Shown here piece after piece: positions 7,502-16,018 of a stretch of DNA of 38,031 bases. The DNA is from Corynebacterium sp. HMSC05H05. GTDB lineage: Bacteria > Actinomycetota > Actinomycetes > Mycobacteriales > Mycobacteriaceae. Each line of letters begins with the position of its first letter. Position 1 is the stretch's first letter. The notes beneath the pieces were generated by a model. The model had not been told where the DNA came from. It was given only the letters and a program-made list of their open reading frames with translations, and made no database searches. The DNA lies in assembly GCF_001807265.1 (NCBI RefSeq), contig NZ_KV788373.1, forward strand, positions 1 to 38,031. Direction: 5' to 3'. The position numbers and the translations under genes are program-made.

Positions 7502-9655
7502 CTATTCGCCGACCACTGTCAGCGTCTGCGTGGCGCGGGTGACGGCGACGTAGAGGTCTTGCCACCCCTGTGGCGAGGCCTCTTTAATTTTGCTCGGCTC
7601 CACCACGACGACGTTGTCGAATTCGAGGCCCTTCATTTCGCCGACATTGTCCGCGTCGATGACGGCGGTTAAGCCGTCGCGCTTCTCGACGAGGCTCAAG
7701 TCCTCAACGAACTGCACCGGCACCCCGGATTCGCGGATCGCTTCCGGGACGGTGGCCTCCGGGTCGATCTCAGCGAGGATCTCGGCAGCGTAGTCCGCGA
7801 TCTCCTTCGGCGTACGGTAGTTCACCGTCAGCTCATGCAGGCGGAAGCGGTTGCCCACGAAGGGCTCCAGCGCGTTGGTCCAGTCGTCCACGCCGGCGGG
7901 GGAGGACGTCTGGGCGGTGTCGCCCACGAGCGTCATCCATCGCGACGGGCAGCGGCGGAACACCATGCGCCACTCCATCGGCGACAGCTCTTGGGCCTCG
8001 TCGACGATGACGTGCCCGTACGCCCACGTCTGGTCGGCGCGTGCGCGCTGCGCGGTGGAGCGGGTGTCCGTCTCCCGCTGGCGGCTCGCGAGCGTCTCCG
8101 CGTCAATGACGTCGGCCGCGGAGAGGATCTCTGCCTCGAACTGGTCGTCGTCGTTGTCCGTGGATTCAGACGAGGACAGCACGTCGAGCGCGCCCTCTGC
8201 CTCGGCGACGAGCTCGCGCCATTCCTCTTCTTCTTTCCGGCGCTGTTCCTCTGGATCCACCGTTCCGATGAGCACGGCCAGCTCGTCCACAAGCGCGGTG
8301 TCAACGTGGCTAAATGGGGAGCCTGGCGCGCGGTACAAGGCGTCTCGGGTGTAGTCGTCGTAGTCGTGGGCGACCTCTGCGATGGCGTCCTTACTTGTCA
8401 GCAGCGTATCGAGCACTTCTACGGGGTCCAGCTCCGGGAAGTGCGTGTCGATGAGCTGCTCTACCTGAGGATCGTCCGCGAGGTCGTCGTGAAGCTGGTC
8501 CACGTCCGCGTCCGAGAGCAGGTTCGCCCCGCCGAGCGGGTCCTCGCCGATGCGCTTCGCCAACGCCTCCGCCAGCAACTGGGTAAGGTGCTCGGCGAAG
8601 TAGGCGCGTGCCTGGTTATGCGGGCGGCGCGAGCGCCGCGCCCTCGTGCGGGCGGACTTGACCATCTGCGGGGTGGCATCCACCGGTACCGAATCAAACG
8701 TGAGGCGCACGGGCTTGTCGGGCACCGTCTCGTAGGCCTGCACCGCGCGCTTGAGGATGGCCACCATCTCCTCCGAGCCCTTCACTTCGCGCGCGGCGAT
8801 CGAGTCCTCGCCGGTGGGGGCAAAGCCCGGCACGAGCTGGTCGGCGGTGGCCAGCACCACGCCAGTCTCGCCCAGCTCTGGCAGCACGCGGGAGATGTAC
8901 TCGAGGAACGTCGCGTTCGGGCCGACCACCAGCACACCGGTGCGGGTGAGCTGCTCGCGCCACGTGTAGAGCAAGTACGCAATGCGGTGCAGCGCCACCG
9001 CCGTCTTGCCGGTGCCCGGGCCGCCCTGGACCACCATGACACCGCGGGTGGCGTCGCGGATGATCTCGTCTTGCTCGCGCTGAATGGTCTCCACGATGGA
9101 GCGCATGTGGCCGGTGCGGGCCTCGTTCATCGCGCGCCTCAGAGCCGCCTCGGATCCAACTCCCGCGTCGGAGGTTTCCGCGCCGTCGCCGGAGAGCACC
9201 TCGTCGTCCACAGCGGTGACAGTGCGGCCGCGCATACGGATGTTGCGGCGCGTTTCAACGCCCTCCGGGTGCGCCGTGGTTGCCAGGTAGAATGGGCGGG
9301 CGAGGGGAGCGCGCCAGTCCAGCAGGAGGGTGCGGTAGTTGTCCTCCCTGTCGTCGATGCCCATGCGTCCGATGTAGCGCCGCTCCAAATCCGGCCGCCC
9401 CGGCACCGGGTTCTCCGGGTCGTCGTCGGCGACGTCGATGCGGCCGAAGACTAAGCCGGTCTCTGCCACGTTGAGCGCATCCAGCTTCGCGTTGAGCCCG
9501 TGATACTCCGTTTCGCGGCGCACCAGCGCGTCCGAATCCGGGTTGTCCGGGTCCACGTCACGCTGCACCTCTTCGAGGCGCGCTTGCGCCCGCGCCACCT
9601 CGCTGTCCAGGTGCGCGAAAAGCTGATCCACGTACGTCTGTTCTGTTTCCTGCAT
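7502..9655 (-). CDS. HelD/HelR-like RNA polymerase recycling ATPase
   Basis: The 717-residue product is a superfamily 1 (UvrD/Rep-like) motor protein. Motifs visible: Walker A GGPGTGKT at about 211-218, DEAQELSPMEWRM (motif II), VGDTAQ (motif III), NYRTPKEIADYA (motif IV), LEFDNVVVVEP (motif V) and LYVAVTRATQTLTVVGE (motif VI). The N-terminal helical hairpin (about residues 1-65) and the domain inserted between the motor motifs fit the HelD class, which removes or recycles stalled RNA polymerase; relatives called HelR give rifampicin tolerance in some actinobacteria. I chose ATG at 9655 because it begins the conserved N-terminal helix and longer starts run into the terminator hairpin at 9668-9705. 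No good ribosome binding site is seen (GAGG is one base from the ATG). Assignment to HelD rather than another UvrD-like helicase is likely, not certain. Confidence 0.85.
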   Translation of the reverse strand: MQETEQTYVDQLFAHLDSEVARAQARLEEVQRDVDPDNPDSDALVRRETEYHGLNAKLDALNVAETGLVFGRIDVADDDPENPVPGRPDLERRYIGRMGIDDREDNYRTLLLDWRAPLARPFYLATTAHPEGVETRRNIRMRGRTVTAVDDEVLSGDGAETSDAGVGSEAALRRAMNEARTGHMRSIVETIQREQDEIIRDATRGVMVVQGGPGTGKTAVALHRIAYLLYTWREQLTRTGVLVVGPNATFLEYISRVLPELGETGVVLATADQLVPGFAPTGEDSIAAREVKGSEEMVAILKRAVQAYETVPDKPVRLTFDSVPVDATPQMVKSARTRARRSRRPHNQARAYFAEHLTQLLAEALAKRIGEDPLGGANLLSDADVDQLHDDLADDPQVEQLIDTHFPELDPVEVLDTLLTSKDAIAEVAHDYDDYTRDALYRAPGSPFSHVDTALVDELAVLIGTVDPEEQRRKEEEEWRELVAEAEGALDVLSSSESTDNDDDQFEAEILSAADVIDAETLASRQRETDTRSTAQRARADQTWAYGHVIVDEAQELSPMEWRMVFRRCPSRWMTLVGDTAQTSSPAGVDDWTNALEPFVGNRFRLHELTVNYRTPKEIADYAAEILAEIDPEATVPEAIRESGVPVQFVEDLSLVEKRDGLTAVIDADNVGEMKGLEFDNVVVVEPSKIKEASPQGWQDLYVAVTRATQTLTVVGE

Positions 9656-9658
9656 CCT

Positions 9659-9705
9659 CACAACAAACGGCCCCGGGGCTGGGATTATTCCCAGCCTCAG
9701 GGCCG
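9659..9705 (-). terminator. Intrinsic terminator of the DoxX-like gene
   Basis: Read on the minus strand, CGGCCC and GGCTGGG arms pair with CCCAGCC and GGGCCG (small internal loop), then TTTGTTGTG follows. It lies between the stop codon of the DoxX-like gene (9732) and the start of the HelD-like gene (9655), separating the two transcripts. Confidence 0.75.
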
Positions 9706-9731
9706 CCAAGTAGTCCGAGTGTTTACGGTGC

Positions 9732-10772
9732 TTACGCGAACTTCTTCTGCGCCTTCTTCACCAGCTTCTGGGCCTTCTTCTCAGCCTTCTTGGCCTTGCG
9801 CTTCCACTTGAGCTTGGTGATCCAGTTCGGGTCAGCGTCCAGCTTGTCCCACGCGTCCTGCAGGGAGTCGACCGCGTTCTGCGCCTTGTCCTGGGCCTTG
9901 GCGGAAGCCTTGTTGACCTTGCGCTTCGCCTTGAACTTGTCCAGGGCGGACGGCTGCAGGTCGTCCAACTGGCCCTGCAGATCGCCGACGATGCTGTTGA
10001 CCTTGCGCTTCGCCTTGAACTGCTGGATCTTGGACGGCTTGATGTCGCCGTACGCGTCCTCGGCCTTGTCGGAGGCCTTCTCGGCAGCGTCGTCCAGCCA
10101 GTCGCCCGCGTCGGACAGGAAGCTGGACGCCTGCTTCTTAGCGTCGCCCAGCCAGTCGTTCGCAGCGTCGCTGGCCTTGTTGGCCTTCTTCTTCCAGTCG
10201 CCCTTGTTGTCGTCGACGTAATCGGTGACCTGGTCGGTGGCGTCGGAGAACCAGTCGGATGCCTTGTCCCAAGCCTTCTCGGTCTCAGACTTGGTGGGCA
10301 GCGCCTGCTTGACGTTCTTCTGCGCGGCCTGGGCAGCGTGCTGAGCGCGCCACTTCAGGTCGGGCTTGCCGTTGTTGTCCACGGTGGCCAGCAGGACACC
10401 GCCGGCGAGGCCGAGGTCCGTCAGGGCGCCGGTGCGGCGGCGTGCCTTCTCGTCGTCGTCCTCTGCCTCCCAGAACGCGTGGCGGCCAACAACGGTCGGC
10501 AGCGCGGTGGCAGCCAGAAGCGTGGCGGACAGGCGGGGGAACTTGCCAATGGCGAAAGATGCGCCGGCGCCAGCCTTGGTAGCGCCGATGATCTGCGCGG
10601 CAGTCTCCGGGCTCTTCGGCAGGAAACCGCGGTACTCGCGCGGGGTGACCGCGCGCAGCTTCTTCAAAACGCTGTCCGCGCTGTCCTTGTGGCCAGCCGG
10701 GTTCAACAGGGTCTCGACACCGTCGATCACGTAGACCGAAGCCAGCATCGGGCGTGCGATTTTCCGGATCAT
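9732..10772 (-). CDS. DoxX-type membrane protein with long repetitive charged tail
   Basis: The 346-residue product has an N-terminal membrane part (about residues 1-130) resembling DoxX/YphA-type four-helix proteins (IARPMLASVYVIDGVETL at the start, then GAGASFAIGKFPRLSATLLA, VVGRHAFW). The C-terminal 200 residues are hydrophilic, rich in Ala, Lys and Asp, with amphipathic-helix periodicity (DWLGDAKKQASSFLSDAGDW) and two exact copies of FKAKRKVN 28 residues apart plus a third degenerate copy near the end. Such a tail is not part of ordinary DoxX proteins and suggests membrane-surface or coiled interaction. I chose ATG at 10772; an in-frame TTG at 10784 is possible but is too close to AAGGA. 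The gene has its own candidate promoter and a strong terminator. Function unknown. Confidence 0.8.
   Translation of the reverse strand: MIRKIARPMLASVYVIDGVETLLNPAGHKDSADSVLKKLRAVTPREYRGFLPKSPETAAQIIGATKAGAGASFAIGKFPRLSATLLAATALPTVVGRHAFWEAEDDDEKARRRTGALTDLGLAGGVLLATVDNNGKPDLKWRAQHAAQAAQKNVKQALPTKSETEKAWDKASDWFSDATDQVTDYVDDNKGDWKKKANKASDAANDWLGDAKKQASSFLSDAGDWLDDAAEKASDKAEDAYGDIKPSKIQQFKAKRKVNSIVGDLQGQLDDLQPSALDKFKAKRKVNKASAKAQDKAQNAVDSLQDAWDKLDADPNWITKLKWKRKAKKAEKKAQKLVKKAQKKFA
9911..10021 (-). repeat. 27-base direct repeat inside the DoxX-like gene tail
   Basis: Positions 9911-9937 and 9995-10021 are identical over 27 bases, with a period of 84 bases (28 codons). On the coding strand each copy encodes FKAKRKVN. 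Because the repeat keeps the reading frame and encodes a repeated basic motif, it looks like internal gene duplication rather than an inserted element. Confidence 0.85.
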
Positions 10773-10818
10773 ACTTTTACCCAATCCTTACTTTTTGTAG
10801 CTGAATGTGCTCCCGCCG

Positions 10819-10824
10819 AGTGTA
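10819..10824 (-). promoter_or_regulatory. -10 box of the DoxX-like gene
   Basis: On the minus strand TACACT lies 46 bases before the ATG at 10772, leaving room for a short leader. The -35 region is not recognisable. Confidence 0.4.
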
Positions 10825-10859
10825 GCGATTTTGCGACGCCGCGGTGGCGGGATTTCTGC

Positions 10860-11453
10860 TTACCAGCGGCGATCCCACCAGTCATCCAGGTGCGGGCGCT
10901 CCTCGCCGAGCGTGGTGGGTTTGCCGTGGCCCGGCCACACGACGGCCTCGTCCGGGTACACATCGAAGACCTTTTCTTTCACGTCGTTGAACAGGCGGAC
11001 AAAGTCGCCCTCGGACTGGGTTTTGCCCAAGCCCCCGGGAAACAGCGAGTCGCCGACGAACAGGTTGACGGTGCCGTCGATCTCCGCAGCAACACAAGCG
11101 CCGCCCGGGGTGTGCCCGCGCAGGATGGTCACGGGGAGCGTGTGGCCGGCGAACTCGATCGTGTCGCCGTCGTTGAGCTCCACATCGGCTGGCACCGGGA
11201 TCGCTGGGGCATCCAGAAACGGCGCGTAGTGCTTCGCGCCGGTGGTCTCGAGCACTTCCTTCAGCGCCCGGGTGTGGTCGTAGTGCCGGTGCGTGGTCAG
11301 CACCGCGGTGATCTTCACACCGGCGTCGTCGGCCATGGCCAGGAGTTCGGGGGCGTGCGAAGCTGCGTCGATAAGCAACCCCTGCCCCTCACTGCAGAGG
11401 AGATAGCAGTTGTTGTCCATGTCGGAGACAGAAATATGGCGGAGAGAAAGCAT
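10860..11453 (-). CDS. Metallo-beta-lactamase-fold hydrolase (glyoxalase II-like)
   Basis: The 197-residue product is a complete metallo-beta-lactamase domain. The metal-binding motif THRHYDHT (HxHxDH) is at about residues 54-61, followed by the further ligands in [18 protein letters not shown] and WPGHGKPT. The closest well-known relatives are small glyoxalase II-like hydrolases that act on thioesters; actinobacteria use mycothiol, so the natural substrate is uncertain. It is cytoplasmic, with no signal peptide. I chose ATG at 11453: TAGCCT ends seven bases upstream, so the gene is probably leaderless, and the protein starts at the first conserved strand. It diverges from uvrA with 85 bases between the start codons. 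Confidence 0.9.
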   Translation of the reverse strand: MLSLRHISVSDMDNNCYLLCSEGQGLLIDAASHAPELLAMADDAGVKITAVLTTHRHYDHTRALKEVLETTGAKHYAPFLDAPAIPVPADVELNDGDTIEFAGHTLPVTILRGHTPGGACVAAEIDGTVNLFVGDSLFPGGLGKTQSEGDFVRLFNDVKEKVFDVYPDEAVVWPGHGKPTTLGEERPHLDDWWDRRW

Positions 11454-11460
11454 GCGCCCA

Positions 11461-11466
11461 AGGCTA
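11461..11466 (-). promoter_or_regulatory. -10 box of the metallo-hydrolase gene (leaderless)
   Basis: On the minus strand TAGCCT is followed by seven bases and the ATG at 11453. The 85-base divergent space also must contain the uvrA promoter (possible -10 box TAGCGT at 11499-11504 on the plus strand). Confidence 0.45.
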
Positions 11467-11538
11467 CTCAGGAATGTTTCACCGCCGCGGCGTGTTGGTA
11501 GCGTCTTGGGAGTACTAACCGACGAAAGCGAGAGTGAC

Positions 11539-14397
11539 GTGGCCGAAAAGCTGACAGTGCGCGGCGCGCGCGAACACAACCTCAAGGGCGTGGACATTGA
11601 GCTGCCCCGCGACAAGATGGCGGTGTTTACCGGCCTGTCCGGCTCCGGCAAGTCCTCACTGGCCTTCGACACCATCTTCGCCGAAGGCCAGCGCCGCTAC
11701 GTGGAATCGCTGTCCTCGTACGCCCGCATGTTCCTGGGACAGATGGACAAGCCGGACGTGGACTACATCGACGGGTTGAGCCCGGCGGTGTCCATCGACC
11801 AGAAGTCCACCAACCGCAACCCGCGCTCCACCGTGGGCACCATCACGGAGATCTACGACTACCTGCGCCTGTTGTACTCGCGCGCCGGCACCCCGCACTG
11901 CCCGGTGTGCGACGCGGTGATTGAGCGCCAGACCCCGCAGCAGATTGTGGACCGCGTGCTCGAGCTGGAAGAGCGCACGAAGTTCCAAGTGCTCGCGCCT
12001 ATTGTGCGCAAGCGCAAGGGCGAGTTCCAGGACCTGTTTGCAGACCTGTCCTCGCAGGGCTACTCGCGCGTGAACGTGGACGGGGAGACCTACCAGCTTT
12101 CGGACCCGCCGAAGCTGGAAAAACAGATCAAGCACAACATCGACGTGGTGGTGGACCGCCTCACCGTCAAGGCCAGCCAAAAGCAGCGCCTGACGGACTC
12201 CGTGGAGACGGCGCTCAAGCTTGCGGACGGCCTGGTCGGCTTCGACTTTGTGGAGCTGGACGCCGACGACCCGGAACGCGTGCAGATCTTCTCCGAGAAG
12301 ATGGCCTGCCCGAACGGCCACAAGCTCAACGTGGAGGAGTACGAGCCGCGCGCGTTCTCCTTCAACTCGCCGTTCGGCGCCTGCCCGGCGTGCGACGGCC
12401 TTGGCGTGCGCAAAGAGATCGACGTGGACCTGGTCATCCCGGACCCGGACGCACCCGCGGTGGACGCGTTCCAGCCGTGGAACTCCAGCCCGAACAAGAA
12501 GTACTTCACCAAACTCATCGAGGCGCTGGCGAAGGAGGAGAAGTTCGACGCCAGCGCCCCGCTGAGCTCGTTGACCAAGACGCAGCGAAAGCACCTGATC
12601 CACGGCTCGTCCACGAAGGTCAACGTGCGCTACAAAAACCGCTACGGGCGCCAGCGCTCCTACACCGCCGCCTACGAGGGCATTGTGGGCTACCTCGAGC
12701 GCAAACTGGAGCAGACCGAGTCCGAAACGCAGAAGGAGCGCCTGCTCGCGTACACCCGCGAGGTGCCGTGCCCGACGTGTAACGGCGCGCGCCTGAAGCC
12801 GGAGATCCTGGCTGTGCGGCTGGCGTCCACCACGCACGGGGAGCAGTCCATCGCGGGCCTGACGCAGCTGTCCATCGAGGAGGCCTCCGAGTACCTGGAC
12901 AACCTGGTGCTGGGCTACCGCGAGGAGATGATCGCCGGTGCGGTGCTGCGCGAGATCCAGGCGCGCCTGCACTTCCTTTTGGACGTGGGGCTGAACTACC
13001 TCACCCTGGCCCGCTCCGCCGGCACCCTGTCCGGCGGCGAGGCGCAGCGCATCCGCCTGGCCACCCAGATCGGCTCCGGTCTGGCCGGTGTGCTCTACGT
13101 GCTGGACGAGCCGTCCATCGGCCTCCACCAGCGCGACAACCAGCGCCTGATCACCACTCTGAAGAAGCTGCGCGATTTGGGCAACACCCTGGTTGTGGTG
13201 GAGCACGACGAAGACACTATCCGCGAGGCCGACTGGCTCATCGACATCGGCCCGCGCGCCGGCGAGTACGGCGGGGAAGTGGTCTACCAGGGCAAGCCGG
13301 AGGGCATCCTCAAGGCCAAGGACTCCATCACGGGCGACTACCTGTCCGGCCGCAAGGTGATCGAAGTGCCGGAGCGCCGGAGGGACGTCGATAAGCAAAG
13401 GCAACTGCAGATCATCGGCGCGCGCGAGAACAACCTGGACAACGTCAGCGTGGACATCCCGCTCGGCGTGCTGGTGGCCGTGACCGGCGTATCCGGGTCC
13501 GGCAAGTCCACGCTGGTGAACCAGATTCTGGCCAAGACGCTGCAGAACCAGCTCAACGGCGCGCGCCAGGTGCCCGGCCGGGTGAAGAAGGTCGAGGGGC
13601 TCGAGCACCTGGACAAGCTCGTGCAGGTGGACCAGAGCCCGATCGGGCGAACCCCGCGCTCCAATCCGGCGACGTACACCGGCGTGTTCGACAAGATCCG
13701 CAACCTGTTCGCCGAGACCCAGGAGGCCAAGGTGCGCGGCTACAAAGCCGGGCGCTTCTCCTTCAACGTCAAGGGCGGGCGCTGCGAGGCCTGCCACGGC
13801 GACGGCACCATCAAGATCGAGATGAACTTCCTGCCGGACGTGTACGTGCCGTGCGAAGTGTGCGAGGGCGCGCGCTACAACCGCGAGACGCTCGAGGTGC
13901 GCTACAAGGGCAAGAACATCGCCGAGGTGCTGGAGATGCCCATCTCCGAGGCCGCGGAGTTCTTCGAGCCGATTAACTCGATCCACCGCTACCTGCAGAC
14001 GCTTGTGGACGTCGGCCTGGGCTACGTCCGTCTCGGCCAGAGCGCGACCACGCTCTCCGGCGGCGAGGCGCAGCGCGTCAAGCTCGCCGCGGAGCTGCAG
14101 AAGCGCTCCAACGGCCGCACGATCTACATCCTGGACGAGCCGACGACAGGCCTGCACTTCGAGGACATCCGCAAGCTCATGCTTGTGCTCAACGGCCTAG
14201 TGGAGAAGGGCAACACCGTGCTGGTGATCGAGCACAACCTCGACGTGATCAAGTCCGCGGACTGGATCGTGGACATGGGGCCCGAGGGCGGCTCCGGCGG
14301 CGGCACGGTGGTGGCGCAGGGTACGCCGGAGGACGTCGCAAAGGTGCCCGGTTGCTTCACCGGACAGTTCCTGCAGGACGTTCTGGCGAAGGCCTAG
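11539..14397 (+). CDS. uvrA: Excinuclease ABC subunit A
   Basis: The 952-residue product is the damage-sensing ATPase of nucleotide excision repair, acting as a dimer with UvrB. It has the duplicated ABC layout: Walker [10 protein letters not shown] at residues 32-40, the first zinc module (CPVC and its partner cysteines ending in CPAC), ABC signature [12 protein letters not shown] and Walker [14 protein letters not shown]; then the second Walker [10 protein letters not shown], the second zinc module (CEAC ... CEVC), [12 protein letters not shown] and [13 protein letters not shown]. Length is normal for actinobacteria. I chose GTG at 11539 because the protein then starts [16 protein letters not shown] as in relatives; longer frames overlap the divergent gene. 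The ribosome binding site is weak (GAAAGCGAG). Confidence 0.97.
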   Translation: MAEKLTVRGAREHNLKGVDIELPRDKMAVFTGLSGSGKSSLAFDTIFAEGQRRYVESLSSYARMFLGQMDKPDVDYIDGLSPAVSIDQKSTNRNPRSTVGTITEIYDYLRLLYSRAGTPHCPVCDAVIERQTPQQIVDRVLELEERTKFQVLAPIVRKRKGEFQDLFADLSSQGYSRVNVDGETYQLSDPPKLEKQIKHNIDVVVDRLTVKASQKQRLTDSVETALKLADGLVGFDFVELDADDPERVQIFSEKMACPNGHKLNVEEYEPRAFSFNSPFGACPACDGLGVRKEIDVDLVIPDPDAPAVDAFQPWNSSPNKKYFTKLIEALAKEEKFDASAPLSSLTKTQRKHLIHGSSTKVNVRYKNRYGRQRSYTAAYEGIVGYLERKLEQTESETQKERLLAYTREVPCPTCNGARLKPEILAVRLASTTHGEQSIAGLTQLSIEEASEYLDNLVLGYREEMIAGAVLREIQARLHFLLDVGLNYLTLARSAGTLSGGEAQRIRLATQIGSGLAGVLYVLDEPSIGLHQRDNQRLITTLKKLRDLGNTLVVVEHDEDTIREADWLIDIGPRAGEYGGEVVYQGKPEGILKAKDSITGDYLSGRKVIEVPERRRDVDKQRQLQIIGARENNLDNVSVDIPLGVLVAVTGVSGSGKSTLVNQILAKTLQNQLNGARQVPGRVKKVEGLEHLDKLVQVDQSPIGRTPRSNPATYTGVFDKIRNLFAETQEAKVRGYKAGRFSFNVKGGRCEACHGDGTIKIEMNFLPDVYVPCEVCEGARYNRETLEVRYKGKNIAEVLEMPISEAAEFFEPINSIHRYLQTLVDVGLGYVRLGQSATTLSGGEAQRVKLAAELQKRSNGRTIYILDEPTTGLHFEDIRKLMLVLNGLVEKGNTVLVIEHNLDVIKSADWIVDMGPEGGSGGGTVVAQGTPEDVAKVPGCFTGQFLQDVLAKA

Positions 14398-14418
14398 GTG
14401 AGCCTGCGGCGCGCCGAT

Positions 14419-14448
14419 TTGGTTTGTGCAGGCATAAGCATGTATATT
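14419..14448 (+). promoter_or_regulatory. infC operon promoter
   Basis: TTGGTT at 14419-14424 and TATATT at 14443-14448 have an 18-base spacer. The predicted start near 14455 gives a leader of about 245 bases before infC, and the promoter begins 21 bases after the uvrA stop codon. Confidence 0.6.
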
Positions 14449-14454
14449 GCTGCC

Positions 14455-14698
14455 TACACCGCCCAGCGCGTCCGTGTCATGCGGGTGCGGGGGCCGCAAG
14501 AGGAGTGAATCCCACCCCAAGCCGCTCATGCAAATGAGTTGGATACGGGTCAAACGGTGCGCAAGACACAAATGTGTTTTGGCGTGCAATGGACGAACTC
14601 CCGCCACCCGTCAGGGTGAGCGGGTTTTTCGCGTGGGATGATCCCGATTGTGGTTCGAGTGCGGCACGCATTGTTTCTCTAAGTCTCTAGGAGTTCTC
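14455..14698 (+). promoter_or_regulatory. Long structured leader of infC-rpmI-rplT
   Basis: This stretch of about 245 bases has no recognised gene. It contains a small hairpin (CTCAT / ATGAG near 14526-14539), a second one (ACACA / TGTGT near 14568-14579), and an intrinsic terminator at 14600-14629 located 70 bases before infC. A leader with a terminator in front of infC-rpmI-rplT suggests attenuation, known for this operon in other bacteria through ribosomal protein L20. I do not recognise a described L20-leader fold here, so the mechanism is inferred only. Confidence 0.45.
14600..14629 (+). terminator. Terminator or attenuator in the infC leader
   Basis: CCCGCCACCC (14600-14609) pairs with GGGTGAGCGGG (14614-14624) with one bulged base, then TTTTT follows. 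Position fits either the end of the uvrA transcript or premature termination of transcripts starting near 14455. Confidence 0.75.
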
Positions 14699-15220
<522 letters not shown>

Positions 15221-15253
15221 TTCCAACAATCGACACTCTGAAGGGCTTTCACC

Positions 15254-15448
15254 ATGAAGCAGAAGACCCACAAGGGCACCGCAAAGCGCATCAAGGTCAA
15301 CGGCAAGGGCAAGCTGCGCCGCGAGCAGGCTGGTAAGCGCCACCTGAACGAGAAGCTCTCGTCGAAGCGCCGCCGCAAGCTGTCCGGCTCCACCGACGTT
15401 GCTAAGGCAGACGTCAAGCGCGCAAAGCGCCTCCTCGGCATGTCCTAA
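15254..15448 (+). CDS. rpmI: 50S ribosomal protein L35
   Basis: The 64-residue, very basic product has the complete L35 sequence (MKQKTHKGTAKRIKVNGKGK at the start, HLNEKLSSKRRRKLSG in the middle, KRAKRLLGMS at the end). It sits in the large subunit. The ATG at 15254 has GAAGG upstream. Second gene of infC-rpmI-rplT, 33 bases after infC. Confidence 0.97.
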   Translation: MKQKTHKGTAKRIKVNGKGKLRREQAGKRHLNEKLSSKRRRKLSGSTDVAKADVKRAKRLLGMS

Positions 15449-15501
15449 GCACTGCCCGATCAATCAACCGATTACGAGAAAAAGAAAAGGAAGTTTGACT
15501 C

Positions 15502-15885
15502 ATGGCACGTGTGAAGCGTTCAGTCAATGCTAAGAAGAAGCGCCGCGCAATCCTCAAGTCCGCGAAGGGCTACCGCGGCCAGCGCTCCCGCCTGTACCGC
15601 AAGGCGAAGGAGCAGTGGCTGCACTCCCAGACCTACGCGTACCGCGACCGCCGCAAGCGCAAGGGTGAGTTCCGCAAGCTGTGGATCCAGCGCATCAACG
15701 CCGCTGCCCGCATGAACGACATCACCTACAACCGCCTCATCCACGGCCTGAAGCTGGCCGAGGTCGAGGTCGACCGCAAGATCCTGGCCGAGCTGGCTGT
15801 CAGCGACTTCGCTGCCTTCTCCGCTCTGTGCGAGGTTGCGAAGAACGCTCTGCCGGAGGACGTCAACGCTCCGAAGGCTGCGTAG
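15502..15885 (+). CDS. rplT: 50S ribosomal protein L20
   Basis: The 127-residue product has the long basic N-terminal extension of L20 ([19 protein letters not shown]) and the conserved globular end ([20 protein letters not shown]). L20 binds 23S rRNA early in large-subunit assembly and in some bacteria represses its own operon. The ATG at 15502 follows an AAGGAAG ribosome binding site. It is the last gene of the operon and is followed by a strong terminator at 15907. Confidence 0.97.
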   Translation: MARVKRSVNAKKKRRAILKSAKGYRGQRSRLYRKAKEQWLHSQTYAYRDRRKRKGEFRKLWIQRINAAARMNDITYNRLIHGLKLAEVEVDRKILAELAVSDFAAFSALCEVAKNALPEDVNAPKAA

Positions 15886-15906
15886 AGCACTTTCGCTTAA
15901 CGACGA

Positions 15907-15951
15907 AGCTCCCGCCCATCCCCGAGCAGTCGGGGAGGGCGGGAGCTTTTT
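15907..15951 (+). terminator. Intrinsic terminator of infC-rpmI-rplT
   Basis: The arms at 15907-15925 and 15930-15947 form a long stem of 17-18 pairs with a short loop and one unpaired A-G contact, followed by TTTTT. GCTTAACGACGAA (15895-15907) lies directly before it. Confidence 0.92.
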
Positions 15952-15969
15952 CGTGTGGGATACGTACAA

Positions 15970-15996
15970 GCGCGCCCACCGCTGGGGTGGGCGCGC
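15970..15996 (-). terminator. Candidate terminator of the secreted-protein gene
   Basis: GCGCGCCCACC pairs with GGTGGGCGCGC around a five-base loop, 23 bases beyond the stop codon of the minus-strand gene ending at 16019. On the minus strand only CTTGTA follows, so the T tract is weak; the very stable stem may still end transcription. Confidence 0.5.
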
Positions 15997-16018
15997 CAAT
16001 CGCTGTGATGGGGGCTGT

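Noticed and set aside
11656..14157. Open frame of 833 codons antisense to uvrA
   Set aside because: It is the antisense shadow of a certain uvrA gene; the translation is low-complexity in His, Leu, Val and Arg without domains.
14648..14698. TTG start at 14648 for a longer infC
   Set aside because: No suitable ribosome binding site, and the 17 added residues do not resemble IF-3; the AGGAG site points to ATC at 14699.
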